Source: JALRAP01 sp046340555 (GTDB taxonomy: Bacteria > Bacteroidota > Bacteroidia > AKYH767-A > OLB10). From it: 64,000 nt of DNA. A program made the position numbers and the translations under genes. The stretch covers positions 30,740 through 94,739 of the forward strand of contig JBKDSL010000006.1 of the NCBI GenBank assembly GCA_046340555.1, read 5' to 3'. This document shows positions 33,882 through 43,894 of this stretch, piece by piece. Each line of letters starts with the position of its first letter. The first letter of the stretch is position 1. The notes under the pieces were generated by a model that saw only the letters and a list, made by a program, of their open reading frames with translations, was not told where the DNA came from and did not search any database.

Positions 33882-36731
33882 ATGCCAAAAGATCCGTCAA
33901 TAAAATCGGTCCTCATTATCGGAAGCGGTCCAATCATAATTGGTCAGGCTTGCGAGTTCGATTACAGTGGTTCACAAGCATCCCGTTCTCTGAAGGAGGA
34001 GGGTGTTGAGGTGTCTCTGATCAATTCCAATCCGGCTACCATAATGACCGACAAGGTTACGGCAGATCATATTTACCTGCTGCCTTTGACCACTGATTCC
34101 ATCGAGAAAATATTACAGGAGCGCAAGATCGATGCGGTATTGCCAACTATGGGCGGTCAAACTGCTTTGAATCTTTGCAAAGAGGCAGATGAGCGTGGTA
34201 TTTGGAAGAAATACGGTGTTCGCATAATCGGTGTGAACATTGCAGCTATTGAGACCACCGAGAATCGTGAATTGTTCAGGCAACTCATGGTGGATATTGG
34301 TGTTGGGGTAGCTCCCTCCAAAATCGCAAACTCATTCCTCGAAGGGAAGGAAATCGCACAGAAACTAGGTTACCCATTGGTGATACGTCCTTCCTACACA
34401 TTGGGAGGTACAGGTGCCGGCTTTGTTTACAAAAAGGAGGAGTTCGAAGAAAAGTTGATGCGTGGATTACAGGCCTCCCCAATTCACGAAGTACTGATTG
34501 AAAAGGCTGTCTTCGGTTGGAAGGAATTCGAGTTGGAGTTACTGCGCGACAATAAGGATAACGTGATCATCATCTGTTCGATTGAGAATTTCGATCCGAT
34601 GGGAATACATACCGGCGACTCCATCACGGTAGCCCCTGCCATGACCTTGAGCGATAAAACCTACCAACACATGCGCAACTTGGCCATCAAGATGATGCGT
34701 TCCATTGGTGAGTTTGCAGGTGGATGCAATGTGCAGTTCGCCGTCAATCCGGAGGATGAGTCCATCATCGCTGTCGAAATCAATCCGCGTGTTTCCCGCT
34801 CCTCTGCATTGGCGTCCAAGGCCACCGGCTACCCGATTGCCAAGATTGCAGCCAAGATGGCAATAGGTTACAACCTTGACGAATTACAAAACCAGATTAC
34901 GGGCTCTACATCCGCTTTTTTCGAGCCTACTTTGGATTATGTTATTGTAAAAATTCCACGTTGGAATTTTGATAAGTTCCCAGGGGCGGATCGTTCACTA
35001 GGCTTGCAGATGAAATCCGTTGGCGAAGCCATGGGTATCGGTCGCAGTTTTGCCGAAGCACTTCAGAAGGCCTGCCAGTCACTCGAGATAAATCGATTGG
35101 GATTGGGCGCCGATGGAAAAGGTTGGACCCGTGTAGACGATATTGTTCACAGCATGGAACATCCCTCTTGGGATCGTCTTTTCCACATTAAGGAGGCACT
35201 TCGCCTTGGTGTCCCTATTCAATCTGTGCATAATCTTACCAAGGTAGATAAGTGGTTCCTGAATGAAATACAGCAGTTGGTGCAGATTGAAGCTGAATTG
35301 CGTCGCTATCAACTCAACAATATACCAGCCGACCTGATGCTTGAAATCAAGCAGAAGGGATATGCGGATGCGCAAATCGCACATTTGCTTGGCAACGTAA
35401 ACGAGGACGAGGTTTATCAGCGAAGAAAAGAAATTGGAGTAAGAAGGGTTTACAAAATGGTTGACACTTGTGCCGCCGAGTTCCCATCGCATACACCATA
35501 TCTCTACTCCACATTTGAGGCGGCTTATCGCAAAGCGGATGGAGAACTTGCTGCGGAAAATGAATCGGTTGTGTCAGATAAGAAAAAAGTCATCGTTTTG
35601 GGCTCTGGTCCGAACCGGATCGGGCAAGGTATCGAGTTCGATTATTCCTGTGTACATGGCATCCTAGCGGCTCGAGAGTCGGGCTTTGAAGCTATTATGG
35701 TAAACTGTAATCCTGAAACTGTTTCAACCGATTTCGACATAGCAGACAAGCTTTATTTCGAACCGGTTTTCTGGGAACATATCTATGAGCTCATCGAATA
35801 TGAGAAGCCTGAAGGAGTTATAGTGCAATTAGGTGGACAAACCGCGCTGAAGTTGTCTGAACGTTTACATCAGAACGGTATCAATATCATCGGCACTTCA
35901 TTCGATAGTATGGATCTCGCTGAAGACCGTGGTCGATTCTCTGATTTGTTGAAGAGCTTGGAAATCCCATATCCACTTTACGGAGTTGCTGAATCAGCCG
36001 AAGAAGCGCTAGTGGTTGCCAATAAAGTCGGTTACCCTGTCTTGGTTAGACCATCTTACGTTTTGGGCGGTCAAGGCATGAGTATTGTAATCAATGACGA
36101 GGAGCTGGAAATCGCTGTAATCAAATTGCTTAAAAACCTTCCAGGAAATCGCGTATTGATCGACCACTTCTTGGATAGAGCTGAAGAAGCTGAGGCGGAT
36201 GTGATTTGCGATGGAGAGAACATACAGTTTATTGGATTGATGGAGCACATTGAGCCTGCTGGAATCCATTCGGGCGACTCCTACGCTGTATTGCCTCCAT
36301 TCAGTTTGTCGGAATCTGTATTGGATCAGATGAAAGAATACGCTCGCAAAATTGCTTTGGCTCTTAATGTGCGCGGACTACTCAACATCCAATATGCTAT
36401 CAAAAAGGAAAAGGTTTATGTGATTGAGGCCAATCCACGTGCCTCCAGAACAGTTCCTTTCATTGCCAAAGCCCATCAGGTTCCTTATATCAACATTGCC
36501 ACTAAGGTGATGTTGGGAGCCAAGAAGCTTTCCGATTTCAAAATAGCTCCGGCTTCATTTGGTTATGCCATTAAGGAGCCCGTTTTCTCATTCGACAAAT
36601 TCCCGAATGTAAACAAGGAGCTTGGTCCTGAGATGAAATCCACCGGTGAAGCCATTCGTTTCATCGACACCATTGAAGATCCATATTTCAGAAACCTCTA
36701 CAAGGAGAAGTCCATGTATCTGAGCCGTTAA
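33882..36731 (+). CDS. carB: Carbamoyl-phosphate synthase large subunit, short form
   Basis: It makes carbamoyl phosphate from bicarbonate, ATP and glutamine-derived ammonia for pyrimidine and arginine synthesis. Two homologous ATP-grasp halves are seen. Half 1 begins SVLIIGSGPIIIGQACEFDY and has RPSYTLGGTGAG and VEINPRVSRSSALASKATG. Half 2 begins KVIVLGSGPNRIGQGIEFDY near residue 565 and has RPSYVLGGQGM and IEANPRASRTVPFIAKA. The protein is 949 residues, whereas the E. coli form is 1073. It ends at FRNLYKEKSMYLSR, so the C-terminal MGS-type allosteric domain is absent, as is usual in Bacteroidota. The carA partner is not in the window. The leader carries competing hairpins. Confidence 0.97.
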   Translation: MPKDPSIKSVLIIGSGPIIIGQACEFDYSGSQASRSLKEEGVEVSLINSNPATIMTDKVTADHIYLLPLTTDSIEKILQERKIDAVLPTMGGQTALNLCKEADERGIWKKYGVRIIGVNIAAIETTENRELFRQLMVDIGVGVAPSKIANSFLEGKEIAQKLGYPLVIRPSYTLGGTGAGFVYKKEEFEEKLMRGLQASPIHEVLIEKAVFGWKEFELELLRDNKDNVIIICSIENFDPMGIHTGDSITVAPAMTLSDKTYQHMRNLAIKMMRSIGEFAGGCNVQFAVNPEDESIIAVEINPRVSRSSALASKATGYPIAKIAAKMAIGYNLDELQNQITGSTSAFFEPTLDYVIVKIPRWNFDKFPGADRSLGLQMKSVGEAMGIGRSFAEALQKACQSLEINRLGLGADGKGWTRVDDIVHSMEHPSWDRLFHIKEALRLGVPIQSVHNLTKVDKWFLNEIQQLVQIEAELRRYQLNNIPADLMLEIKQKGYADAQIAHLLGNVNEDEVYQRRKEIGVRRVYKMVDTCAAEFPSHTPYLYSTFEAAYRKADGELAAENESVVSDKKKVIVLGSGPNRIGQGIEFDYSCVHGILAARESGFEAIMVNCNPETVSTDFDIADKLYFEPVFWEHIYELIEYEKPEGVIVQLGGQTALKLSERLHQNGINIIGTSFDSMDLAEDRGRFSDLLKSLEIPYPLYGVAESAEEALVVANKVGYPVLVRPSYVLGGQGMSIVINDEELEIAVIKLLKNLPGNRVLIDHFLDRAEEAEADVICDGENIQFIGLMEHIEPAGIHSGDSYAVLPPFSLSESVLDQMKEYARKIALALNVRGLLNIQYAIKKEKVYVIEANPRASRTVPFIAKAHQVPYINIATKVMLGAKKLSDFKIAPASFGYAIKEPVFSFDKFPNVNKELGPEMKSTGEAIRFIDTIEDPYFRNLYKEKSMYLSR

Positions 36732-36744
36732 TCAGAACAATCCC

Positions 36745-36981
36745 ATGTTGAAATTCCTACTGATAATCCTTTGTGTTTTCCTTCTGCTTCGCATGTTTAC
36801 GCGAAACATGGTAGCATCATCATTTGCCGACATGCAACAAAAGATGCGGGATGAGATGCATCGTCGAAATAAGGCTTCCAATCCACAAAAGCCCGAAGGA
36901 CATGTTTCCATTAGTGGTGACAGTAAACCATCCGCCACCGAAAAGGGAGGCGAGTATGTTGACTACGAGGAAATCAAATAA
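36745..36981 (+). CDS. DUF4834 family small membrane protein
   Basis: A 78-residue protein with an N-terminal membrane segment (MLKFLLIILCVFLLLRMFTR), a charged linker and the conserved C-terminal GEYVDYEEIK, the hallmark of the Bacteroidota family DUF4834. No function is known for the family. It follows carB by 13 bases and precedes the YfhO gene by 25, so the three are probably co-transcribed. The link with YfhO-type membrane proteins is common in this phylum and suggests an envelope role. Confidence 0.85.
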   Translation: MLKFLLIILCVFLLLRMFTRNMVASSFADMQQKMRDEMHRRNKASNPQKPEGHVSISGDSKPSATEKGGEYVDYEEIK

Positions 36982-37006
36982 ACCAATTCTAAGTAAATCA
37001 TAGCCT

Positions 37007-39436
37007 ATGAAAACGGATTACAAAAAACTGCTTCCGCATTTGTATGTGGTGTTGTTTTTCATTGCCATCTGCGCCGTTTATTTCAATCCGGTGCTGCAAG
37101 GCAAAGGTTTGAGCCAACACGATACCGAACAGTGGGAGGGAATGGCCAAGGAAATTGCCGATCACCGAGATAAGTTCGGAGAAGAGCCTCTTTGGACTAG
37201 GTCCATGTTCGGCGGCATGCCGGCCTATCAAATTTCGGTTCTTTATCCAAACAATTTAGTTTCTTACGTCAACAAGGTCCTGCTTTTGGGATTTCCGGAA
37301 CCATACGGCTATGTGCTGCTCTCTTTGTTGGGATTTTATCTTTTATTGCTTTGTTTCAAATTGGACTGGCGTATGGCGGCTACAGGTGCCATAGCTTACG
37401 CGTTTTCTTCATACAATTTCATCATTTTGATGGCTGGGCATAATTCCAAATTACATGCTATCGCCTTGATGCCATTTGTTGTGGCAGGTGTGGTGATGGT
37501 GTTTAATGGAAGATACCTTTTTGGTGGAGCCGTTACATCCATGGGTCTTGCTTTACAGATTTATGCCAATCACTTGCAGATCACCTATTATTTGGCCATA
37601 GGGTTGGTCATATTAGGGGTAGTGCAGTTTTTCAAGCATTTGAAGGAAGGTTTGCTAGGTTCATTTATGAAAGCGGCCATCACACTTGTAATAGCTGCAG
37701 GGTTAGCCATCTTACCCAACATTACCAGTCTTTGGGCCACAATGGAATATGGCAAGGATACCACACGCGGTCCATCCGAGTTAACCGATAAAAAAGTTTC
37801 AAAAGGCCTTGACCAAGATTACGCTTTCGCATGGAGTTATGGTATTGGAGAATCAATTACCATGCTTATACCGGATTACATCGGTGGTCCATCTAGCTCT
37901 GATATTGGTAAGAACTCCGAGACCTATAAAGCTATGCGCGATAACAATGCGGGTATGCAAGCCGATGCTTTCGTAAAGCAAGTGCCTTTGTATTGGGGTA
38001 GCCAATCATTCACAGCCGGGCCAGTATACATGGGTGCCATTGTGATTTTCCTATTCGTTTTGGGATTGATGTTGGTTAGATCGGAATACCGGATTTGGAT
38101 GGTTATCGCTACGTTGTTGTTCCTATTCATGTCATGGGGTAAACATTTCATGGTTTTCAATGATTTTCTTTTCCATTATCTGCCCGGATACAACAAGTTC
38201 CGAACCGTTTCCATGTCGTTGGTGTTTTGCGGATTAACATTCGTACTGTTGGCGGCATTAGCCTTGAAGGAAATGTTCAATGACAAGCAGGATTTGGAAA
38301 GACGTAAGAAGGCGCTTTTGTGGTCGTATTATATAGTTGGAGGATTGTGTTTGTTATTTGCAACCATCGCTCCTTCGTTCATGGATTTCAGTGCTGAGGT
38401 TGATAAGCAATTGGCAGGTGCTGATGGAAAACCCATTCAATGGATCATAGATGCTATTCATCAGGATAGGGCATCCGCATTGAGAACAGATGCGTTTAGG
38501 TCTTTCGCTTTTATTTCAATCGCATTCGGTTTGATTTGGGTTTCCTTAAAGGGAATGTTGAAGTCACAGAACGCTGTATTGCTTTTAGCATTATTCATTT
38601 TGGTTGACCTATGGGTGGTCGACAAGCGCTATCTGGATGACCGCAACTTTGTTTCCAAATCCAGGTTGAAGCAACCTTTTGAGCCCACAGAGGCCGATCA
38701 GGCCATCTTACAGGATGCAGAACTTGGGTATCGTGTTTTGAATACTTCTGTAAGTACTTTCAACGATGCCAGTACTTCATACCTCCATCACAGCATAGGA
38801 GGATATCATGGGGCCAAATTGAAACGTTACCAGGAATTGATCGAGTACCAGATCAGCGAAAACAATTTGTCTGTTATTGATATGTTGAATACCAAGTACA
38901 TCATCGGTAACTCGCGCGAAACGGGAGCGCTGATGGTTCAACCAAACCGCCAAGCTTGTGGCGCCGCGTGGTTTGTGAAAGAATTCAGGATGGTTGCCAA
39001 CGCTGACAGTGAAATGACAGCGCTCACCAACTTTAATCCTGCTCAAACAGCTATCATCGACAAACGATTCGAAGGCAAATTGGAAGGCTTGCAAATGCAA
39101 TATGACAGTACCGCTACTATTAAGCTTGTTGATTACCGTGCCAACAGGCTTCAATACCAAACCAGTGCCTTATCAGAACAGTTAGCCGTATTCTCGGAAA
39201 TCTATTACGACAAAGGTTGGAAAGCCTATGTGGATGGTAAAGAAGTTCCGCATATCAGAGTGAATTATGTGTTGCGCGCCATGCGGATTCCCGCTGGTCA
39301 GCATAAGGTCGAGTTCAAATTCGAGCCCGAGGTATATTACACAGGAGAGAAAATCGCTTTGGCGGGTTCATTGCTTTTGATACTGGCTTTTGTGGGTATC
39401 TCGGTTCGTGAGTTTCGAGGACAATCACAATCATAA
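37007..39436 (+). CDS. YfhO family polytopic membrane protein
   Basis: An 809-residue inner-membrane protein with about 13 hydrophobic segments. The first loop after the initial span holds WEGMAKEIADHRDKFGEEPLW and the FGGMPAYQISV stretch, typical of YfhO / GT-C-like proteins. The C-terminal 230 residues form an extracytoplasmic beta-rich domain (NYVLRAMRIPAGQHKVEFKF) before a last span near residue 790. In Firmicutes, YfhO glycosylates lipoteichoic acid; in Bacteroidota the acceptor is not known. The following glycosyltransferases and wecB support a glycan-related role. The family is certain, the reaction is not. Confidence 0.9.
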   Translation: MKTDYKKLLPHLYVVLFFIAICAVYFNPVLQGKGLSQHDTEQWEGMAKEIADHRDKFGEEPLWTRSMFGGMPAYQISVLYPNNLVSYVNKVLLLGFPEPYGYVLLSLLGFYLLLLCFKLDWRMAATGAIAYAFSSYNFIILMAGHNSKLHAIALMPFVVAGVVMVFNGRYLFGGAVTSMGLALQIYANHLQITYYLAIGLVILGVVQFFKHLKEGLLGSFMKAAITLVIAAGLAILPNITSLWATMEYGKDTTRGPSELTDKKVSKGLDQDYAFAWSYGIGESITMLIPDYIGGPSSSDIGKNSETYKAMRDNNAGMQADAFVKQVPLYWGSQSFTAGPVYMGAIVIFLFVLGLMLVRSEYRIWMVIATLLFLFMSWGKHFMVFNDFLFHYLPGYNKFRTVSMSLVFCGLTFVLLAALALKEMFNDKQDLERRKKALLWSYYIVGGLCLLFATIAPSFMDFSAEVDKQLAGADGKPIQWIIDAIHQDRASALRTDAFRSFAFISIAFGLIWVSLKGMLKSQNAVLLLALFILVDLWVVDKRYLDDRNFVSKSRLKQPFEPTEADQAILQDAELGYRVLNTSVSTFNDASTSYLHHSIGGYHGAKLKRYQELIEYQISENNLSVIDMLNTKYIIGNSRETGALMVQPNRQACGAAWFVKEFRMVANADSEMTALTNFNPAQTAIIDKRFEGKLEGLQMQYDSTATIKLVDYRANRLQYQTSALSEQLAVFSEIYYDKGWKAYVDGKEVPHIRVNYVLRAMRIPAGQHKVEFKFEPEVYYTGEKIALAGSLLLILAFVGISVREFRGQSQS

Positions 39437-39455
39437 TCCCCCAAAATCCATCATT

Positions 39456-40760
39456 TTGGCTCGGAAAAGGGTTCTGATCATTACCTATTATTGGCCACCC
39501 GGTGGAGGCGCTGGCGTTCAGCGTTGGCTGAAGTTTGTTAAGTATCTTTCTAAGTTTGGATGGGATCCGATTGTTTATACGCCTTCCAACGGTGAGATGC
39601 CGGTAATTGATTACTCTTTGGAGCGGGATGTGCCTAAAGGCGTGACAGTGATCAAAAGGCCCATTTGGGTGCCATATCAATTGTACAAGGTTTTCATTGG
39701 TGCCAAAAAAAGTGAAAAAATCAACACGGGATTTTTGACGGAGAAAAAGCGACCTGGCCTGGCTCAGCGGCTATCTGTATGGTTGCGTGGTAACATATTC
39801 ATACCGGATGCAAGGTGTTTTTGGATTCGGCCATCGGTGAGCTACCTTTCCAAATGGATCAAGGAGCATCCTGTAGATGCAATAGTGAGTAGTGGTCCGC
39901 CCCACAGCATGCATTTGATTGCACAAAAACTTGCTTCCAAAGCCAAGCTACCTTGGTTAGCGGATTTTCGCGACCCATGGACGAACATTGATTATTATAA
40001 TCAGCTAAAACTTTCCGCTTGGGCTGACAAGAGACACCATCAGCTGGAGCATTCCGTGGTGGTCAGTGCCAATCGAGTGGTAGTTGTTGGTTCCGGAATG
40101 CGCGATGAGTTTTTGCATAACCATGGTATTGATTCAATTGTGATAACCAACGGCTATGATGCAGATGATTTTCCTGTCTTTTCTGAGGTGGCTAGTACTG
40201 GCTTTGTGGTTTCTCATGTTGGTACCTTAGTCCCATCCCGCAATCCTTTGCAGTTATGGGCTGCTTTGGGCGAACTTGTCAAAGAGCATCATGATTTCGG
40301 CCGCTTGTTCAGATTGCGATTAACCGGTAAGGTAGACATTTCTATTGTCGATGCAATCCAAGCAAATGGGTTGGCCAATCATGTTGAATACGTTGAATAT
40401 CTTCCTCATGAAAAGGTGGCTGGTGAACTCTCAACCTCCACATTGCTGCTTCTGATATTGAATGACACCCCTAATTCCAAAGGGATTCTTACAGGTAAAT
40501 TGTTCGAGTATCTGGCTGCTAAGCGACCTGTGCTTTGTTTAGGTCCTACGGATGGCGATGCGGCCAAGATATTAACCGATACAGGATCGGGGTTCACAGC
40601 TTCTTTCCACGACAAGCAATCATTAAGGAAACTTTTGCTTGAATTGTTCAGCCGTTACCAAGCAGGGAAATTGCAGGTAAACATTAGCTCTGTTGAACAG
40701 TACTCCCGGGAACAATTGACTCGCAAGTTGGCCGAGGTTTTAGATGAAATGACAAGTTAA
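39456..40760 (+). CDS. Glycosyltransferase family 4 protein
   Basis: A GT-B enzyme that starts the second sugar gene run. KRVLIITYYWPPGGGAGVQR is the conserved nucleotide-fold start of this Bacteroidota GT4 group. SSGPPHSMHLIAQKL, WLADFRDPWTN, SVVVSANRVVVVGSGM and the donor-site region KGILTGKLFEYLAAKRPVLC follow. The start codon is uncertain: the frame is open from a TTG at 39390 inside the YfhO gene, and no ATG precedes the conserved core. The TTG at 39456, 20 bases after the YfhO stop, best fits the family N-terminus. It is followed by wecB after 12 bases. Confidence 0.87.
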   Translation: MARKRVLIITYYWPPGGGAGVQRWLKFVKYLSKFGWDPIVYTPSNGEMPVIDYSLERDVPKGVTVIKRPIWVPYQLYKVFIGAKKSEKINTGFLTEKKRPGLAQRLSVWLRGNIFIPDARCFWIRPSVSYLSKWIKEHPVDAIVSSGPPHSMHLIAQKLASKAKLPWLADFRDPWTNIDYYNQLKLSAWADKRHHQLEHSVVVSANRVVVVGSGMRDEFLHNHGIDSIVITNGYDADDFPVFSEVASTGFVVSHVGTLVPSRNPLQLWAALGELVKEHHDFGRLFRLRLTGKVDISIVDAIQANGLANHVEYVEYLPHEKVAGELSTSTLLLLILNDTPNSKGILTGKLFEYLAAKRPVLCLGPTDGDAAKILTDTGSGFTASFHDKQSLRKLLLELFSRYQAGKLQVNISSVEQYSREQLTRKLAEVLDEMTS

Positions 40761-40772
40761 ATAATTTCTAGC

Positions 40773-41930
40773 ATGATAAAGATAATCACAGTAATAGGAG
40801 CCAGGCCACAATTCATTAAGGCCGCTGCCATTTCAAGGGCGATTCGTACTTCCTATGCTGATCGCGTTAAGGAAGTGATCGTTCATACGGGTCAACACTA
40901 TGACCGGGATATGTCTGAAGTGTTTTTCGAACAGCTGGAGATTCCCAGAGAAGATTACAACCTTGGAATCGGTTCTGGCTCACACGGTGTTCAGACTGCG
41001 GGAATCATAGTAGCTTTGGAGGAAGTCATGCTCAAAGAAATGCCGGATGCCGTTATCCTGTATGGTGACACCAATTCAACATTGGCTGGTGCCGTAGTTG
41101 CATCGAAATTGCGGGTGCCCATCATACACATAGAGGCTGGCATGCGTTCATTCACAAAAGAAGTGCCGGAAGAAATCAATCGAATAATGTGTGACCATGT
41201 ATCCACCTTGCTTTTTACCCCGACTCAAACGGGAGCTGAGAACCTCTATGCAGAAGGATTCAAAAGGGATAACGTGGGGCCATACCATGTGGATAATCCC
41301 AAGGTGATACCTTGTGGTGATATCATGTATGATAACAGCCTTTACTTTAAGGATGTGGCAATTGCAAACTCTGACATTCTCGGGAAAGTCGGAGTTAAAA
41401 AGGATGCGTATGTTCTGGTAACCATACATCGCAACAACAATACCGACGACACCGATCGTTTGCGTGACATATTTGAAACCCTGGATCGTTTGTCGGAAGT
41501 AAACCAGACGCCCTTTGTTATACCTCTGCACCCTCGCACTAGAAAGATGTTGGGCTCAATGAGTGACTTGGAGGCTCGTATTTCAGCCAATAAAATCCTG
41601 CATATCATTCCACCTGCTTCTTATTTGGATATGATTTGTTTGGAAGCTAATGCAGAAATGGTTGTTACGGATTCAGGTGGAGTACAGAAGGAGGCTTATT
41701 ATTTTGAAAAACCATGCGTGATACTTCAAGGTGAAACACCTTGGGTTGAATTGGTTTCCAATGGCTGTGCCGAGTTGGTAGACGCGGATCCGAACCGAAT
41801 CGAAGCGGCATTTTATTATTTCAGGAAAAACAGGAATACTTTGCGATATGCTCCCGTATTTGGAGACGGCAACGCCGCTGAGTTCACCATTGCCAAAATA
41901 TTGGAATATCTCCCAGTCAATAAGGCTTAG
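40773..41930 (+). CDS. wecB: UDP-N-acetylglucosamine 2-epimerase, non-hydrolysing
   Basis: It interconverts UDP-GlcNAc and UDP-ManNAc, supplying ManNAc-type donors for surface glycans. Seen in order: ITVIGARPQFIKAAAISRAI, VHTGQHYDRDMSEVFFEQL, YGDTNSTLAGAVVAS, HIEAGMRSF, PEEINRIMCDH, ITIHRNNNTDD-type sequence (written here as VTIHRNNNTDD) and TDSGGVQKEAYYF. These cover the two Rossmann domains and the catalytic Asp, Glu and His of the WecB family. The length of 385 residues is normal. Located between a GT4 and the AsnB paralogue, it points to an amino-sugar in the glycan. Confidence 0.95.
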   Translation: MIKIITVIGARPQFIKAAAISRAIRTSYADRVKEVIVHTGQHYDRDMSEVFFEQLEIPREDYNLGIGSGSHGVQTAGIIVALEEVMLKEMPDAVILYGDTNSTLAGAVVASKLRVPIIHIEAGMRSFTKEVPEEINRIMCDHVSTLLFTPTQTGAENLYAEGFKRDNVGPYHVDNPKVIPCGDIMYDNSLYFKDVAIANSDILGKVGVKKDAYVLVTIHRNNNTDDTDRLRDIFETLDRLSEVNQTPFVIPLHPRTRKMLGSMSDLEARISANKILHIIPPASYLDMICLEANAEMVVTDSGGVQKEAYYFEKPCVILQGETPWVELVSNGCAELVDADPNRIEAAFYYFRKNRNTLRYAPVFGDGNAAEFTIAKILEYLPVNKA

Positions 41931-41980
41931 GATAAATGTTCGGTAAAACTTTCAATCACCCATTGATTATCAACTAAACC

Positions 41981-43825
41981 ATGTGCGGTATCGCTGGAAT
42001 ATTGGATTTTGAAATGGGGTTAGACGCCTCCAGGCAATTGATGGAAGGTATGCTTCGCACACAAGCCCATCGTGGACCAGATGCTACTGGAATATGGAGT
42101 GGTGATGGAGTCGTCTTAGGACATAACCGACTTTCAATAATTGATTTGTCTGATGCCGCCAACCAACCTATGGAATTCGATGGGTTGGTGCTGGTTTTTA
42201 ATGGTGAGGTTTACAATTATATCGAGATAAGGAAGGAGCTGGAACTGCTCGGGCATGTATTCAGCACCTCTTCAGACACAGAGGTGGTTATACATGCGTA
42301 TCGAGAATGGGGTGGGGGATGTGTCAACAGGTTTATGGGAATGTGGGCTTTTGCTATTTGGGATGAGAAAAAACGGGTTCTTTTTGCTAGTCGCGACAGG
42401 TTTGGAATCAAGCCCTTTCATTATATCCGATCTGGCAACCGAATGCATTTCGCCAGTGAGGTTAAATCACTTAAACGATCACCGCTTTTTACCAACGAAC
42501 TAAATTTGAATCAGGTCTCACGTGGTTTGCAGATGGGATGGATGAGCTATGGTGAGGAAACTTATTTCAATGCTGTAAAAAACATTCCAGCTGCACATAA
42601 TATGTATTGCGGTGCAGATGGAGTTCGACTTGAGCGTTATTGGGACTTATCCTCATCTGTTAAAACAGATGAAAGTTATGAGGGTAAGGTTGATCGGTTT
42701 CGAGAGAAATTTCTTGAAAGTATTAGTCTTCATCTTCGAAGCGACGTTCCTGTCGCTAGTTGTTTGAGTGGTGGTATTGATAGCTCTTCCATCGTTTCGG
42801 CCGTTCAACACGGCGGTCATAAGGGGGCATACAAGACTTTTAGTATATATTATGAGGGTAAAGGTGATGTTGATGAGCGTTCCTTTGTAAAGGATGTAGT
42901 TTCAAGGTATCCACAATTGGAGCCTCATTATTACAGTCCTACGGATAATGAGATTTCCGATTCTTACGACCGAGCGCTATATCATTGTGATTTTCCAGCC
43001 ACAGGAAGCTCGTTCATGTCACAGTACTTCCTGATGCAATTGATTTCTCAGAATGGCATTAAGGTTGTTTTGGATGGTCAGGGAGCCGATGAGTATTTGG
43101 GAGGATACATGCATACATACTACCGTTTGATAGGGGATATGCTCGGGACTTTTGGTTTTGGAAATGCCATAAGTGCTACTCGCTCAGTGACCAATAATAT
43201 TGGACTTGGCACTGCTGGTAAGTTGGCGCATTTGGGTAAAAGCTTTTTGAACGTAGTGCTGTCTGAACAGCAGTTGTATGGACTGGAATACAAAAAGTAC
43301 TATCCATTCCTATCAATAAACAAATCCGATACGGTACCTTTTAATCTGCAAGCAGACGGTCAAACGCGCGTAGATAAATTTTTATACAACTTGTTGTTCA
43401 GTACAAGTTTGCCAACATTATTGCATTTTGAGGATCGTAATTCAATGGCATTCTCTATAGAATCTCGCGTTCCATTCCTGGATCATCGATTGGTGGAATA
43501 TGCATTTTCTTTGAATGATGCGGATCGAATAACTCCAGAGAGGACCAAGAGGATATTGCGGGATGCTATGCGCGGTATTATACCCGATTCCGTATATAAC
43601 CGAAAAGACAAAAAAGGTTTTGTCACCCCAGGTGAAAGCAAGTGGCTTCGTGGTCCGCTTTCCAGACTGGTTTCATCTGATATGAAAATACCTGATTTTT
43701 TAGATAAGGAGCGTGTAGGTAAGTTGTTAACTGACTATCGTAACGGCGACAATTCCAAAGCAACAATGGTTTGGAGGCTTGCCGTGTTGGTGGATTGGAT
43801 AGGCAAAGGAAATGGTCATCCTTGA
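41981..43825 (+). CDS. asnB: Asparagine synthase-like glutamine amidotransferase, second copy
   Basis: A 614-residue class II amidotransferase. MCGIAGIL gives the N-terminal Cys nucleophile; RGPDATG, NHRLSIIDL-type sequence (here GHNRLSIIDLS) and FNGEVYNY complete the glutaminase domain (about 1-200). The synthetase domain (from about 235) carries SGGIDSSS for ATP binding, VVLDGQGADEYLGGY and SVPFLDHRLVEYA-type sequence (here RVPFLDHRLVEYA). The location among glycosyltransferases and wecB suggests sugar-acid amidation, as proposed for AsnB relatives in O-antigen loci, rather than bulk asparagine synthesis. That is inference. The copy at 1-1824 is a divergent paralogue with a different layout after the first 40 residues. 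Confidence 0.93.
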   Translation: MCGIAGILDFEMGLDASRQLMEGMLRTQAHRGPDATGIWSGDGVVLGHNRLSIIDLSDAANQPMEFDGLVLVFNGEVYNYIEIRKELELLGHVFSTSSDTEVVIHAYREWGGGCVNRFMGMWAFAIWDEKKRVLFASRDRFGIKPFHYIRSGNRMHFASEVKSLKRSPLFTNELNLNQVSRGLQMGWMSYGEETYFNAVKNIPAAHNMYCGADGVRLERYWDLSSSVKTDESYEGKVDRFREKFLESISLHLRSDVPVASCLSGGIDSSSIVSAVQHGGHKGAYKTFSIYYEGKGDVDERSFVKDVVSRYPQLEPHYYSPTDNEISDSYDRALYHCDFPATGSSFMSQYFLMQLISQNGIKVVLDGQGADEYLGGYMHTYYRLIGDMLGTFGFGNAISATRSVTNNIGLGTAGKLAHLGKSFLNVVLSEQQLYGLEYKKYYPFLSINKSDTVPFNLQADGQTRVDKFLYNLLFSTSLPTLLHFEDRNSMAFSIESRVPFLDHRLVEYAFSLNDADRITPERTKRILRDAMRGIIPDSVYNRKDKKGFVTPGESKWLRGPLSRLVSSDMKIPDFLDKERVGKLLTDYRNGDNSKATMVWRLAVLVDWIGKGNGHP

Positions 43826-43894
43826 TCGCTTTTTATTATCGACATTATAGTATGCACCCTGTAAGTATGTGTTGTTTAAATTATAATAGTAGAG

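Noticed and set aside
39390..39455. Glycosyltransferase start at TTG 39390 inside the YfhO gene
   Set aside because: The extra residues are polar and unlike the family, and the start would overlap the YfhO gene by 47 bases.
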